Shown here: positions 48,081 through 55,853 of the stretch, in pieces | How positions within the stretch are numbered: the first letter of the stretch is position 1 | Layout of the letters: each line of letters starts with the position of its first letter | From: Pedobacter ginsengisoli | GTDB lineage: Bacteria > Bacteroidota > Bacteroidia > Sphingobacteriales > Sphingobacteriaceae | DNA: 64,000 nucleotides | Direction of reading: 5' to 3' | NCBI RefSeq assembly: GCF_002736205.1 | Contig: NZ_CP024091.1 | Location: 248,001-312,000, forward strand | Notes under the pieces: generated by a model | The model's input: the letters and a program-made list of their open reading frames with translations, nothing else | Databases searched by the model: none | What the model was told of the DNA's origin: nothing | Translations under genes and position numbers: made by a program

Positions 48081-48119
48081 ATTAAAGCGAAATTAAAGCG
48101 AAATTAAAATGAGATTAAA
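48081..48119 (-). promoter_or_regulatory. four-copy 11-bp direct repeat TTTAAT-N5, candidate response-regulator site
   Basis: On the minus strand TTTAAT occurs at 48119-48114, 48108-48103, 48097-48092 and 48086-48081, each exactly 11 bp apart; the two nearest spacers are both TTCGC. OmpR/PhoB-type regulators (for example PmrA, CTTAAT-N5-CTTAAT) bind direct repeats with this helical spacing. The array sits directly upstream of the TAGGTTTG -7 box and overlaps the histidine-kinase stop codon. Binding by the adjacent CusR-like regulator is inference but strongly suggested by layout. Confidence 0.7.
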
Positions 48120-49476
48120 ATCGCGGGAAGTGCACATGGAAAGTGGTGCCCTGATCCTTTTTTGACTTTACAGTGATGTTTCCGCGGTAAAGTGTAATGA
48201 TTTTATGTGCCATGTATAAGCCCATTCCGCTGCCAGCATGTTCGGCTTTAGCTGATGAGCTGTAAAAAGGTTTAAATACATTGTCAACATCTGCGGGTTC
48301 TATTCCGACACCTGTATCGGTAATTAAAATATGAATGCCATCATCCTCAACCTCAAGCGTACATTTAACAGGCCGATTGTCTGAAAACTTAAATGCATTT
48401 GAAATAAGATTATCAATTGCAATTTGCAATAGGGTAGGGTTACAGGCAATGGTTAGCAGATCTTCGTCCATAGGCAGGTCTTTTACCTCAACCAGAAGCT
48501 GATGTTTATCGGTTTTCTTATTCCATTCCTGCTGCAAACTCCATATCATTTCATCAATACGTACCTTTTGGAGATTAGATGAACCATATTCAAGATCAGC
48601 CTGGGCAAGCTTAAGTAAACTGCTGATAATGTTTTCCAGCTTTTCGGAGTCTTCCAATACCGAGGATAGGGCTTTTTGGTATTCTTCTTTACTGCGATTC
48701 TGAGAAAGTGTAATTTCAGTACCTATGATCATTCGGGTAATTGGTGTCCTGAGTTCGTGTGAAGCATTAGCCACAAATGTTTTTTGCAATATAAATGACT
48801 GCTCCAGATGCTCCATCAGGTTGTTGAAGTTTTGTGCCAGCAGATGGATTTCGTCTTTATTTGTACCTTCTTTTACCCTGAAATGCAGGTTGTTTGACTT
48901 AATGAGTTTAACCTGATCTATAAAAAGATCCAGGGGCAGGAGTATTTTTTTTGCAATCCATCGTGCAGAAACAAGCAACCCAATAAAGATAACAAGGAAA
49001 ATAACGGCCATTATTTTAAGCAATTTTTCAGCCCTGGTAATAGTACTTTGATCGATGGCAGAGGCCAGGATTACAAAATCACCCTGGTTGTCTTTATAAT
49101 AAATACCTACCACTTGTCTGTTGCCATCCTTAAATCTGGCTTTTTTATATCGCCTTACCCTTTCGATGGTTTGAATGTTCCAGTATTGCTGATCATCACC
49201 AATAAAAGTTGCGTCGTTTTTGCTGTTATAAATACGGATCACCTCTCCATTTAGCTTTTCGAGGTATTGCTCCCTTACACGGCTTAATGAATCACTTGAT
49301 ATTTCATCGGCTTCCAGATAAAGTTTGGCAGTAACCATGGTTCGGTCTGTAAGTCGATCAAAAAAGTCGCCCTGCATAAACTTTATGAAGGTAAAATATA
49401 TGGTAAAGAGTACACAAACCAATACCAAAGTGCTGATCAGTGTAAAGTATAAAGCCAACCGGTCTTTTATTTTCAT
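48115..49476 (-). CDS. sensor histidine kinase, CusS-like
   Basis: 453 residues: an N-terminal transmembrane helix (about 8-32), a periplasmic sensor of about 115 residues, a second helix (LLKIMAVIFLVIFIGLLVSAR), HAMP, the HisKA phosphoacceptor FVANASHELRTPITRM with His240, and a HATPase domain (DNLISNAFKFS, DTGVGIEPADVDNVFKPF, GSGMGLYMAHKI). It senses an envelope signal, likely the exported metal, and phosphorylates the regulator whose coding region overlaps its start by four bases. The efflux genes follow on the same strand. Confidence 0.93.
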   Translation of the reverse strand: MKIKDRLALYFTLISTLVLVCVLFTIYFTFIKFMQGDFFDRLTDRTMVTAKLYLEADEISSDSLSRVREQYLEKLNGEVIRIYNSKNDATFIGDDQQYWNIQTIERVRRYKKARFKDGNRQVVGIYYKDNQGDFVILASAIDQSTITRAEKLLKIMAVIFLVIFIGLLVSARWIAKKILLPLDLFIDQVKLIKSNNLHFRVKEGTNKDEIHLLAQNFNNLMEHLEQSFILQKTFVANASHELRTPITRMIIGTEITLSQNRSKEEYQKALSSVLEDSEKLENIISSLLKLAQADLEYGSSNLQKVRIDEMIWSLQQEWNKKTDKHQLLVEVKDLPMDEDLLTIACNPTLLQIAIDNLISNAFKFSDNRPVKCTLEVEDDGIHILITDTGVGIEPADVDNVFKPFYSSSAKAEHAGSGMGLYMAHKIITLYRGNITVKSKKDQGTTFHVHFPRF

Positions 49477-50153
49477 GACTCTTTCAGGATATAGCCCATC
49501 CCAATTTTTGTATGTATCAATCGTTTATCAAAGCCCTTTTCAATTTTCTTTCTGAGGAAATTGATATAAACATCAATTACGTTTGTGCCAGTATCGAAGC
49601 TAATATCCCAGGCATTTTCTGCAATGTATTGTCTGGATAGTAATCTGTTTGGGTTCTTTAAAAATAACTCTAGCAGTATATATTCTTTAGCAGTAAGTTC
49701 AATTGTTACGCCCGCTCTTTCAACAGATTTGCTATAGGTGTCCATAGTGATATCTGCAAAATTAAGGATATTATGCGGGGTGAATTTTTTATTGTTTCTT
49801 CTTAAAAGCGCCTCTAAGCGCGCAAGTAATTCTCTGAAATGGAATGGTTTAAGTAAATAATCGTCGGCCCCGGAACTTAGGCCGGTTACTTTATCCTCAA
49901 TAGAGCCTAGCGCGGTTAGCATAAGGATGGGAAGGTCTTTGTTTTTTGCTCTCAGTTGGCGGCATACCTCGATGCCGTTTAAACCGGGCATCATAATGTC
50001 CAGTATCACCAGGTCATATTCGTGATCTTTAAACTCTGTTAAAGCGAGGCTGCCATCATGTATAGGGGTAACATGGTATTGATGTTCCTCTAGTCCGCTT
50101 TTTATTAAAGCGGCTATTTTTACATCATCTTCTGCTAATCCAATTTTGAACAT
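49473..50153 (-). CDS. OmpR/PhoB-family response regulator, CusR-like
   Basis: 226 residues from MFKIGLAEDD at 50153; the frame extends 20 codons upstream, but receiver domains start here. The receiver has the acidic pocket (AEDD), the phosphoacceptor Asp52 in DLVILDIMMPG and the Lys in LLKPFHF. The C-terminal winged helix has the OmpR pattern LTAKEYILLELFLKNPNRLLSRQYIAENAWD and TNVIDVYINFLRKKIE. It overlaps the histidine kinase by 4 bp (ATGA). The likely target is the direct-repeat array at 48081-48119. TATATTTG at 50167-50160 (minus strand) would put the transcript start almost at the ATG. Confidence 0.92.
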   Translation of the reverse strand: MFKIGLAEDDVKIAALIKSGLEEHQYHVTPIHDGSLALTEFKDHEYDLVILDIMMPGLNGIEVCRQLRAKNKDLPILMLTALGSIEDKVTGLSSGADDYLLKPFHFRELLARLEALLRRNNKKFTPHNILNFADITMDTYSKSVERAGVTIELTAKEYILLELFLKNPNRLLSRQYIAENAWDISFDTGTNVIDVYINFLRKKIEKGFDKRLIHTKIGMGYILKES

Positions 50154-50429
50154 ATATGGCAAATATATAGTATCTGGCGGAGAAGTTTTATACAGGTGAC
50201 TTCCAAATAGCAAGGAAAATCATGATTATTAACGGGGGGTTGCTAGGGTGTTGGGAGGTCTTTAGCCCTACCAAGGCCCTAGTAAAGCTCTCTGAACGCC
50301 CTGTCAATGATCTCGCATACGGATCTTTCTAGTAGTTGAAAATTGTCATAGTTTTATGTACATCTCAAAATATTGATATTATACTCAATTTTTACTTTAA
50401 ATACTTTGTTGTTAATCTATTAGATATTT
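50154..50429. other. spacer between response regulator and ORF6N gene
   Basis: Apart from the possible -7 box TATATTTG at 50160-50167 (minus strand) next to the response-regulator start, I see no gene, RNA or strong hairpin. The second half is very AT-rich and leads into the ORF6N promoter. Confidence 0.4.
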
Positions 50430-50459
50430 TTGTTATTTTAAGTTTCCTTATTATGTTTG
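50430..50459 (+). promoter_or_regulatory. consensus Bacteroidota promoter of the ORF6N gene
   Basis: TTG at 50430-50432 and TATGTTTG at 50452-50459 are separated by 19 bp, matching the -33 TTG / -7 TAnnTTTG consensus. The start codon is 27 bp after the -7 box. Confidence 0.7.
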
Positions 50460-50486
50460 GTATGCTATAATAACTGAATAAAGATT

Positions 50487-51029
50487 ATGACTGATAAACT
50501 TGTAGGAATTCCTGATGAAATTGTTTTAAATAAAATTTATATGATAAGAAATCAGAAGGTGATGTTTGATTTTGATCTTGCTGCTCTATATAGTGTCGAA
50601 ACTAGAGCTTTGAAACAAGCAGTAAAAAGAAACATTGTCAGATTTCCGGATGATTTTATGTTTCAGCTTAGTAAAGAAGAATGGTTAGAGGTTATCACAA
50701 TTTGTGATAACCTCCCACAGAATGCAAAGTATAGTCCATCTAGCCCATTCGCATTTACAGAGTACGGGGTAGTAATGTTATCAAGTGTTTTAAGCAGTGA
50801 ACGTGCTATCAAAGTTAATATCGAGATCATAAGAATATTTACAAAAATCAGGAAAATCCTGTTAGATAATAAAGATGCTTTGATTAAAGTAGAACAATTT
50901 GAAAAACAGATGATTAAACAAGACCAGAAAATAGAGTTGTTATTTACATACCTTAATAAATTTATAGATAAGGAAGATACTCCGAGGGAACAGATAGGAT
51001 TTAAAGTATCACATGGTGCCAAACATTAA
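50487..51029 (+). CDS. ORF6N-domain DNA-binding protein
   Basis: 180 residues. The ORF6N/KilA-N-like domain covers about 5-125: KIYMIRNQKVMFDFDLAALYSVETRALKQAVKRNIVRFPDDFMFQL and FAFTEYGVVMLSSVLSSERAIKVNIEIIRIF. A helical, coiled-coil-like tail (VEQFEKQMIKQDQKIELLFTYLNKFI) follows. ORF6N proteins come from phages and large DNA viruses and also occur as chromosomal orphans in Bacteroidota. No other phage gene is near. A perfect 13-bp inverted repeat lies inside the gene at 50688-50714. Its role is unknown. Confidence 0.85.
   Translation: MTDKLVGIPDEIVLNKIYMIRNQKVMFDFDLAALYSVETRALKQAVKRNIVRFPDDFMFQLSKEEWLEVITICDNLPQNAKYSPSSPFAFTEYGVVMLSSVLSSERAIKVNIEIIRIFTKIRKILLDNKDALIKVEQFEKQMIKQDQKIELLFTYLNKFIDKEDTPREQIGFKVSHGAKH
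50688..50714. repeat. perfect 27-bp palindrome inside the ORF6N gene
   Basis: GAGGTTATCACAA at 50688-50700 and TTGTGATAACCTC at 50702-50714 are exact complements around a single T. It encodes the segment EVITICDNL between the two conserved parts of the ORF6N domain. Such a long exact palindrome inside a coding region is unusual and could be a self-binding operator or an mRNA hairpin. Confidence 0.75.
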
Positions 51030-51085
51030 TTAATTGAAACATAATATGATTACCCGAAAAATCTGCGTACCTTCGCGCAAATTTT

Positions 51086-51532
51086 ATGAAAAAGATCGTT
51101 GATTACAGGAAGTTATTGGGTGTACAGAAGGATACCGAATTAAAAGAACTAAAAACCATTTACAGGGGCTTAATGAAAGATTGGCATCCTGATAAGTTTC
51201 AGGATAGTGAAGAGGCGAAGTTAGAAGCAGAAACGAAAAGTAAAGAAATAATTGAGGCTTATCATTTTCTGGTTAGTATTGCCCCTGAAACATTAGCACT
51301 TTCACTTGACGAGTATACTCAAACTACTGCTACTTGCGGTATTGCTGATTATAACTGGGCAGGTTTAGTACTAACTGTTCATTTCCTTGATGGCAGTGCT
51401 TATGAATATTTTGGCGTACCTAAGGCGGTTTATGTGAAGTTAGTAAATGCTGATTCGCCTGGTAGGTTTGCACGCAGACATATTTTTGGATCTTTTCCTT
51501 ACAGAAACATAGTAAAACTGGAAACAGCTTAA
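51086..51532 (+). CDS. DnaJ-domain protein fused to a KTSC domain
   Basis: 148 residues. Residues 5-65 form a J domain with the invariant HPD motif (MKDWHPDKF), so it should stimulate a DnaK ATPase. Residues 80-146 match the KTSC domain (IADYNWAGLVLTVHFLDGSAYEYFGVPKAVYVKLVNADSPGRFARRHI), a small domain linked with lysyl-tRNA synthetases and nucleic-acid contexts. There is no Zn finger or client-binding domain, so it is a dedicated co-chaperone or targeting protein. It is a single gene ended by the terminator at 51556-51602. Confidence 0.87.
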   Translation: MKKIVDYRKLLGVQKDTELKELKTIYRGLMKDWHPDKFQDSEEAKLEAETKSKEIIEAYHFLVSIAPETLALSLDEYTQTTATCGIADYNWAGLVLTVHFLDGSAYEYFGVPKAVYVKLVNADSPGRFARRHIFGSFPYRNIVKLETA

Positions 51533-51555
51533 GTTAAAGCTGATATCGAATTTAT

Positions 51556-51602
51556 AAAAATCGCTAACCTGAGCATAAAATTGTTAAGGTGTAGCGATTT
51601 TT
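51556..51602 (+). terminator. intrinsic terminator after the DnaJ-KTSC gene
   Basis: AAAAATCGCTA at 51556-51566 pairs with TAGCGATTTTT at 51592-51602, and inner ACCT/AGGT can add pairs. TGCTTTTTA follows. It lies 23 bp after the stop codon. Confidence 0.75.
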
Positions 51603-51635
51603 GCTTTTTAAACGTTTTTATATATAACTTAAAGC

Positions 51636-52067
51636 ATGGACATGAAAGTGTATTTTTTAGCAATTATTGCTTTTACAACTGTGGGCTTTTATGCCTGCGA
51701 GAAGCAAAAGTCTGATCCGAATATTGAGCAAAAAATAATTGGCAAGTGGGAACTTAAATCTTCAAGTGGTGGTTTTACTGGTAAAACTATACCTATTGAA
51801 GAGGGAAAAAGCTCAGTTTTAGCATTCAAATCTAAAAGTACCTACCAGCAGATTGAAAATGGTAGCGTAGTTAAGGAAGGGAAATATGTGCTTTCGGAAG
51901 TTAAAAGTATTTATTCAGGGCAACTGGAAACAGCAATATCATTTAATGAAACAGATCCCATCTCTAAAGAGCAAAGGAAATATGTACTTGGGTTGAGAAA
52001 TGATTCCTTACTTATCAGCGATAACTATTATGACGGTTACAGCAAGTTCTATTTGAGGGTAAAATAA
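51636..52067 (+). CDS. small lipoprotein, lipocalin-like
   Basis: 143 residues with a lipoprotein signal peptide (FYACEKQ, Cys near residue 21). The mature part has the pattern of Bacteroidota lipocalin-like proteins: IIGKWELKSSSGG near the start, then KSTYQQIENGSVVKEGKYVL and RNDSLLISDNYYDGYSKFYLR. It is probably a periplasmic or outer-membrane beta-barrel-like binding protein. Ligand unknown. It is followed 32 bp later by the DUF3267 gene on the same strand. Confidence 0.65.
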   Translation: MDMKVYFLAIIAFTTVGFYACEKQKSDPNIEQKIIGKWELKSSSGGFTGKTIPIEEGKSSVLAFKSKSTYQQIENGSVVKEGKYVLSEVKSIYSGQLETAISFNETDPISKEQRKYVLGLRNDSLLISDNYYDGYSKFYLRVK

Positions 52068-52099
52068 TTCAATTTACTTTTATACCTTAGTTCCATACT

Positions 52100-52687
52100 A
52101 TGGAACAATTCAATATATCCGGCTATAAAATGGAAGAAATGACTATTGATGCCGCAAAAGCGCAGATTACTTCAATTGTCTATTTTATCCCTTTTGTTAT
52201 TTTATTTTGCCCACTTTACTATTTTTTGTGGGGTGACGGAACACTTGACCTATTCAAAAATTTATTTCCAAAGGAGATGAATGGTTTGCTGACAAGCGCA
52301 ATCATGATTTTGGTAATACTTATAGGAATTGTGCTCCATGAATTAATTCATGGAATAACATGGTGCCTGTTTGCAAAGGAAAGATTTAAGTCGATTAAGT
52401 TCGGTGTAATCTGGAAAGCGGTTACGCCATATTGCCACTGTAAAGAGCCTTTAAAAATAAAACACTATATATTGGGTGCTATTATGCCTGCTATACTGTT
52501 AGGAATAATCCCTGTAATTTTAGCTTTAATTACCGGAAATATTCAGCTTTTTGCATTTGGTATGTTCTTTACCATGGCTGCCGGAGGCGATTTTATGATG
52601 ATAAATATGATTAGAAAGTTGGATATGGAAACATTAGTACAAGATCATCCTTCTAAAATCGGATGTATTGTTTATAAAACCATATAG
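52100..52687 (+). CDS. DUF3267 putative membrane zincin peptidase
   Basis: 195 residues with four hydrophobic segments. The zinc-binding motif HELIH (His80, Glu81, His84) lies in a membrane segment (LVILIGIVLHELIHGITWCLFA), as in DUF3267 proteins, a relative of site-2-type proteases. Further typical parts are IKFGVIWKAVTPYCHCKEPLKIKHYILGAIMP and the final GGDFMMINMIRKLD. The family may cleave membrane proteins, but no substrate is known. It lies between two small lipoprotein genes on the same strand. Confidence 0.85.
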   Translation: MEQFNISGYKMEEMTIDAAKAQITSIVYFIPFVILFCPLYYFLWGDGTLDLFKNLFPKEMNGLLTSAIMILVILIGIVLHELIHGITWCLFAKERFKSIKFGVIWKAVTPYCHCKEPLKIKHYILGAIMPAILLGIIPVILALITGNIQLFAFGMFFTMAAGGDFMMINMIRKLDMETLVQDHPSKIGCIVYKTI

Positions 52688-52730
52688 CATCAAATTTTGT
52701 ATAGTATTTAGTAAACCCTCAATTTAAATT

Positions 52731-53219
52731 ATGGTCATGAAAAAATCAGCACTTTATTTAGCACTTATAGCTTTGCCTTTGGCATTTAGCTGCAATCAGG
52801 GAGGAGATAAAAGCTCGGAACTAAAAGATAGTACAATGATTGATAGTGCAGACGCCCAAGTGAGCAATGAATGTTTTATTGCTATTGATGGGGTTGATAC
52901 TGCACATTTAAATGTAATAACCTCTGGAAAGGGAAAAGTTACAGGTGGTTTGGTTATAAAGTATCATGAAAAAGCAACCAATGATGGCTTAATTGACGGA
53001 AAGTTTAGAGGTGATACCTTGTTTGTTGATTATACCTTTAAAATTGGCGAAAATAAAGCCATTTATAAAAACCCACTGGCATTGTTGAAAAAAGATGGTA
53101 AGCTGGTTTTAGGTGTGGGTCAGATTGAAACATCGTTAGGGAGATCATATTTTGTGAAGGGAAAACCGATTAACTTTGAAAGAGGTAGGTTTACTTTTGC
53201 CCCAACCGAATGTAAATAG
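52731..53219 (+). CDS. small lipoprotein of unknown function
   Basis: 162 residues with a lipoprotein signal peptide (LAFSCNQG, Cys near residue 21); the second Met at 52737 is an equal start. The mature part starts with a Ser/Asp-rich linker and has a beta-rich domain with INVITSGKGKVTGGLVIKYHEK-like strands (spelled NVITSGKGKVTGG here). It resembles many Bacteroidota lipoproteins without function. A perfect terminator lies 3 bp after the stop. Confidence 0.65.
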   Translation: MVMKKSALYLALIALPLAFSCNQGGDKSSELKDSTMIDSADAQVSNECFIAIDGVDTAHLNVITSGKGKVTGGLVIKYHEKATNDGLIDGKFRGDTLFVDYTFKIGENKAIYKNPLALLKKDGKLVLGVGQIETSLGRSYFVKGKPINFERGRFTFAPTECK

Positions 53220-53222
53220 ATA

Positions 53223-53264
53223 AAAAGAAGAAGGCCCGAATCATGATTCGGGCCTTCTTCTTTT
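53223..53264. terminator. perfect 21-bp bidirectional terminator
   Basis: AAAAGAAGAAGGCCCGAATCA at 53223-53243 is the exact complement of 53244-53264, which ends in TTCTTCTTTT. It lies between the convergent lipoprotein and DUF1080 genes and works for both strands. Confidence 0.9.
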
Positions 53265-53284
53265 AAATTGATTTTATATTGGAT

Positions 53285-54001
53285 TTATAAAGTGCGGATT
53301 TTGATGTTTCTCCACTGGCTAGATCCCGGGTGTTCCTGTAAAGCGATTTTGCCTTTTGCAACCTTAGCAAAGTCCGAGAACTCTTTGTTCTTGAATTTAC
53401 TGTTGGCTACCATTTGGTTCCATTGGTCGCTACCTATTTGACCTTCAAATGTTTTGATGCCATTTAACCAGAAAGTAAGATGTCCTTTGTTTTGGATTAG
53501 TTTAACTTTATTCCATTCGCCAACTGGTACTGGTTTAGATACAGTTGCATCGCCAGACATGTCGTACAAACATCCTGCAAGGTGATTTTCTTTTTTGTTA
53601 TCGCTAGCATCAATATTATCTAATACCTGCATTTCAGGGCCGGTAAGGTAAGTAGCTCCGTATTTTGGATCTTCCTGAATATCGAAGATGATTCCACTGT
53701 TACCACCTTTAGATATTTTCCACTCTAGGTTAAGTTCATAATTCTCATAAATGCCATCAGTAACAAGATCGCCTCCACCTGTCGACAAGGTAGGGTTAAA
53801 AACTATTGCTCCATCTTTAACCTCCCACTTTGCACCTGCTTCTTTTTTAAGATAGGTGTGCCATCCTTTTGTCGTTTTTCCGTCAAATAACAATTTCCAG
53901 CCAGCCTTTTTTTCTTCTTTTGAGAGCGTATTAGGTGTTTGAGCCATTGCAGTGGTAAATAAGAATGCAGAGGCTGCTAAAACGATTAATTTTCTTTTCA
54001 T
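53285..54001 (-). CDS. DUF1080 (3-keto-disaccharide hydrolase-like) protein
   Basis: 238 residues with a signal peptide (cleavage near AMAQT, residue 20). The concanavalin-like DUF1080 domain shows GWKLLFDGKTTKGWHTY, the metal/glycan region SKGGNSGIIFDIQED, TGPEMQVLDN and ALQEHPGSSQWRNIKIR. DUF1080 enzymes act on 3-keto-disaccharides or glycans and are often exported. The gene is single, between a terminator and the divergent OMPLA-like gene. Confidence 0.88.
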   Translation of the reverse strand: MKRKLIVLAASAFLFTTAMAQTPNTLSKEEKKAGWKLLFDGKTTKGWHTYLKKEAGAKWEVKDGAIVFNPTLSTGGGDLVTDGIYENYELNLEWKISKGGNSGIIFDIQEDPKYGATYLTGPEMQVLDNIDASDNKKENHLAGCLYDMSGDATVSKPVPVGEWNKVKLIQNKGHLTFWLNGIKTFEGQIGSDQWNQMVANSKFKNKEFSDFAKVAKGKIALQEHPGSSQWRNIKIRTL

Positions 54002-54171
54002 GAGTTTTTATTTTGAGTATGCTAATATAAGAATTAGCTTAAATAATTGAGTCTGTACTTCAAATTTATCAAACACTTTACATTGGGGGTCTGAGTAGGC
54101 CGGATATTGAAAAACACAAATACCCGATAAACTGTTATAGCTGTTGTAACGTATATTTCAATAAAAGCACA

Positions 54172-55083
54172 ATGAAACTATTGTATCTGATTGTAGTTTT
54201 TTATTTTGCGGGCATTGGAACTGTAATTTCGCAAGCTGTAAATTCAGCTGCCAGAGATTCGTTGATTACACGCAGGTATTTACATAACAGGGAGTATAGC
54301 GACATTTATAAGGAAAACGGAGATTTGTCGTACATATCGCCAAGAGGGGAACTAGCCGGCCCCATTAAGTACATTATTAACGGCAGAATTACTAAAACTT
54401 ATATGATACTTGCAATACCTGAATTGCCTGTAGCTTTTGCTATGGTGCCTGATTTTACGGTTAAAGTAATTGATGAAAGATCATCGGGTGTAAGAACTCC
54501 AAGCTTAAAATTGGGAGGAACTTTCTATTTCAGATTAAGTAAATCTGTTAGCAATTATAAATATGCAACATTAAAATTTACTCACCACTCGAACGGGCAG
54601 GATGGCGAAGCATTAGATAGTACTGGCAGGATAAATACCCGCGATGGTAATTTTAGTACCAATTACCTCACTATTGGTTATAATTCCGGAACAAAAACGA
54701 GTGCGGTAAATGCTGTTTCCTATTCATTTAATCATTATGCGGGTTTTGAATGGCATAAATGGTTTCATTACGAGAAAGCATTAACGCATGATTATGGATT
54801 TACAAGGATAATTTATGATTTTTCGCTTCGCAGGTATGTTAAAAAGAAAGAGAACTGGCGTAGTGATATTGGATTGAATTATGCCGTGAATGCAATGCAG
54901 AATTATGGGGCTTTGGCTATAAAAAAACGACTTAATATAGAAGGTTCATTTAATTACAGTTTTCCTTTTATGAATAATGTGTTTTTAATGGCTGCTGTTG
55001 GGTATTATGGAGAGGATCCGTATAATATTTATTACCGCAATAAGTATAGTTATTTGCGTTTGGGTGTATCGTCGGGGTTATAA
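54172..55083 (+). CDS. outer-membrane beta-barrel, OMPLA-like phospholipase candidate
   Basis: 303 residues with a signal peptide (cleavage near VISQAV, residue 21), alternating beta strands and a final aromatic-rich region, so an outer-membrane barrel of about 12 strands fits. At residues 138-142 it has HHSNG, which matches the HxSNG active site of OMPLA (His142, Ser144 in E. coli); Asn164 (STNYL) might be the third catalytic residue, farther than the usual spacing. OMPLA removes acyl chains from misplaced phospholipids. The family assignment rests on the motif and architecture, not full-length similarity. Single gene. Confidence 0.55.
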   Translation: MKLLYLIVVFYFAGIGTVISQAVNSAARDSLITRRYLHNREYSDIYKENGDLSYISPRGELAGPIKYIINGRITKTYMILAIPELPVAFAMVPDFTVKVIDERSSGVRTPSLKLGGTFYFRLSKSVSNYKYATLKFTHHSNGQDGEALDSTGRINTRDGNFSTNYLTIGYNSGTKTSAVNAVSYSFNHYAGFEWHKWFHYEKALTHDYGFTRIIYDFSLRRYVKKKENWRSDIGLNYAVNAMQNYGALAIKKRLNIEGSFNYSFPFMNNVFLMAAVGYYGEDPYNIYYRNKYSYLRLGVSSGL

Positions 55084-55153
55084 GTGTTTGTACGCTTAGT
55101 CAATTTTTAAAATCAAGGTGGTGATAATTCTTATTAATTTCTAAATTGCCGAC

Positions 55154-55843
55154 ATGATCGATTATAAGATAGAAGCGGCAAAGGCAGCCCTGCCGTTTAT
55201 TAAAACTGGCCAAATTGTAGGTTTGGGCGCAGGTACAACGGTATCTCATTTGGTGGATATGGTGAGGCAGAATGAGAATTTGGCTACAGGTGTTGTTTTT
55301 ACTTCGTCGTCATTTAAAACCACTGCTTATTTGCAGCAAAGTGGGTTAAAGGTGCAATCGCCCTCATTACTTAAAAAAATAGATATTTATTTTGATGGCT
55401 GTGATCAGTTTGATGAAGGACTAAATGCTTTAAAAAGCGGAGGTGGTATTCATACTACTGAAAAGATACTGGCATCGATGGCTGCGGACTTTATATTGAT
55501 AGGAGATGAGGGGAAATTTGTGTCGAAGCTGGATGCTACTTACCCACTGGTATTAGAGATATTGCCTGAGGCTTTGCAGATGGTATTAGGCAGATTGTCG
55601 TTTGAGTTTCCGGGAGCAGCCATAAAGCTGCGTATAAGTACCCAAAAAGACGGGGCTGTTATTTCAGATAATGGAAATTTGCTTGCCGATGTTCACTTTG
55701 CTGAATTGCCGGAATTAGAAAAGCTCAACGTTCAGATTAAAATGATACCTGGCGTTGTAGAGCATTCTCTGTTTTATAGAATTGCTACAAAAGCAATAAT
55801 AGCAGGAAAAAGTGGAGTTAAAGTAATTACATTAAATTCATAA
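55154..55843 (+). CDS. rpiA: ribose-5-phosphate isomerase A
   Basis: 229 residues. The RpiA motifs are all present: VGLGAGTTVSHLVD (phosphate site), YFDGCDQFDEGLNALKSGGGIHTTEKILASMA (catalytic region with Asp-Lys-Glu) and ILIGDEGKFVSKL. It interconverts ribose 5-phosphate and ribulose 5-phosphate in the cytosolic pentose phosphate pathway. It is 10 bp from the convergent ABC permease gene, with no terminator visible. Confidence 0.93.
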   Translation: MIDYKIEAAKAALPFIKTGQIVGLGAGTTVSHLVDMVRQNENLATGVVFTSSSFKTTAYLQQSGLKVQSPSLLKKIDIYFDGCDQFDEGLNALKSGGGIHTTEKILASMAADFILIGDEGKFVSKLDATYPLVLEILPEALQMVLGRLSFEFPGAAIKLRISTQKDGAVISDNGNLLADVHFAELPELEKLNVQIKMIPGVVEHSLFYRIATKAIIAGKSGVKVITLNS

Positions 55844-55853
55844 TGGCATAGGC

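Noticed and set aside
50487..51029. ORF6N gene as sign of a prophage
   Set aside because: No integrase, structural phage gene or attachment repeat is seen nearby; it appears to be an orphan.
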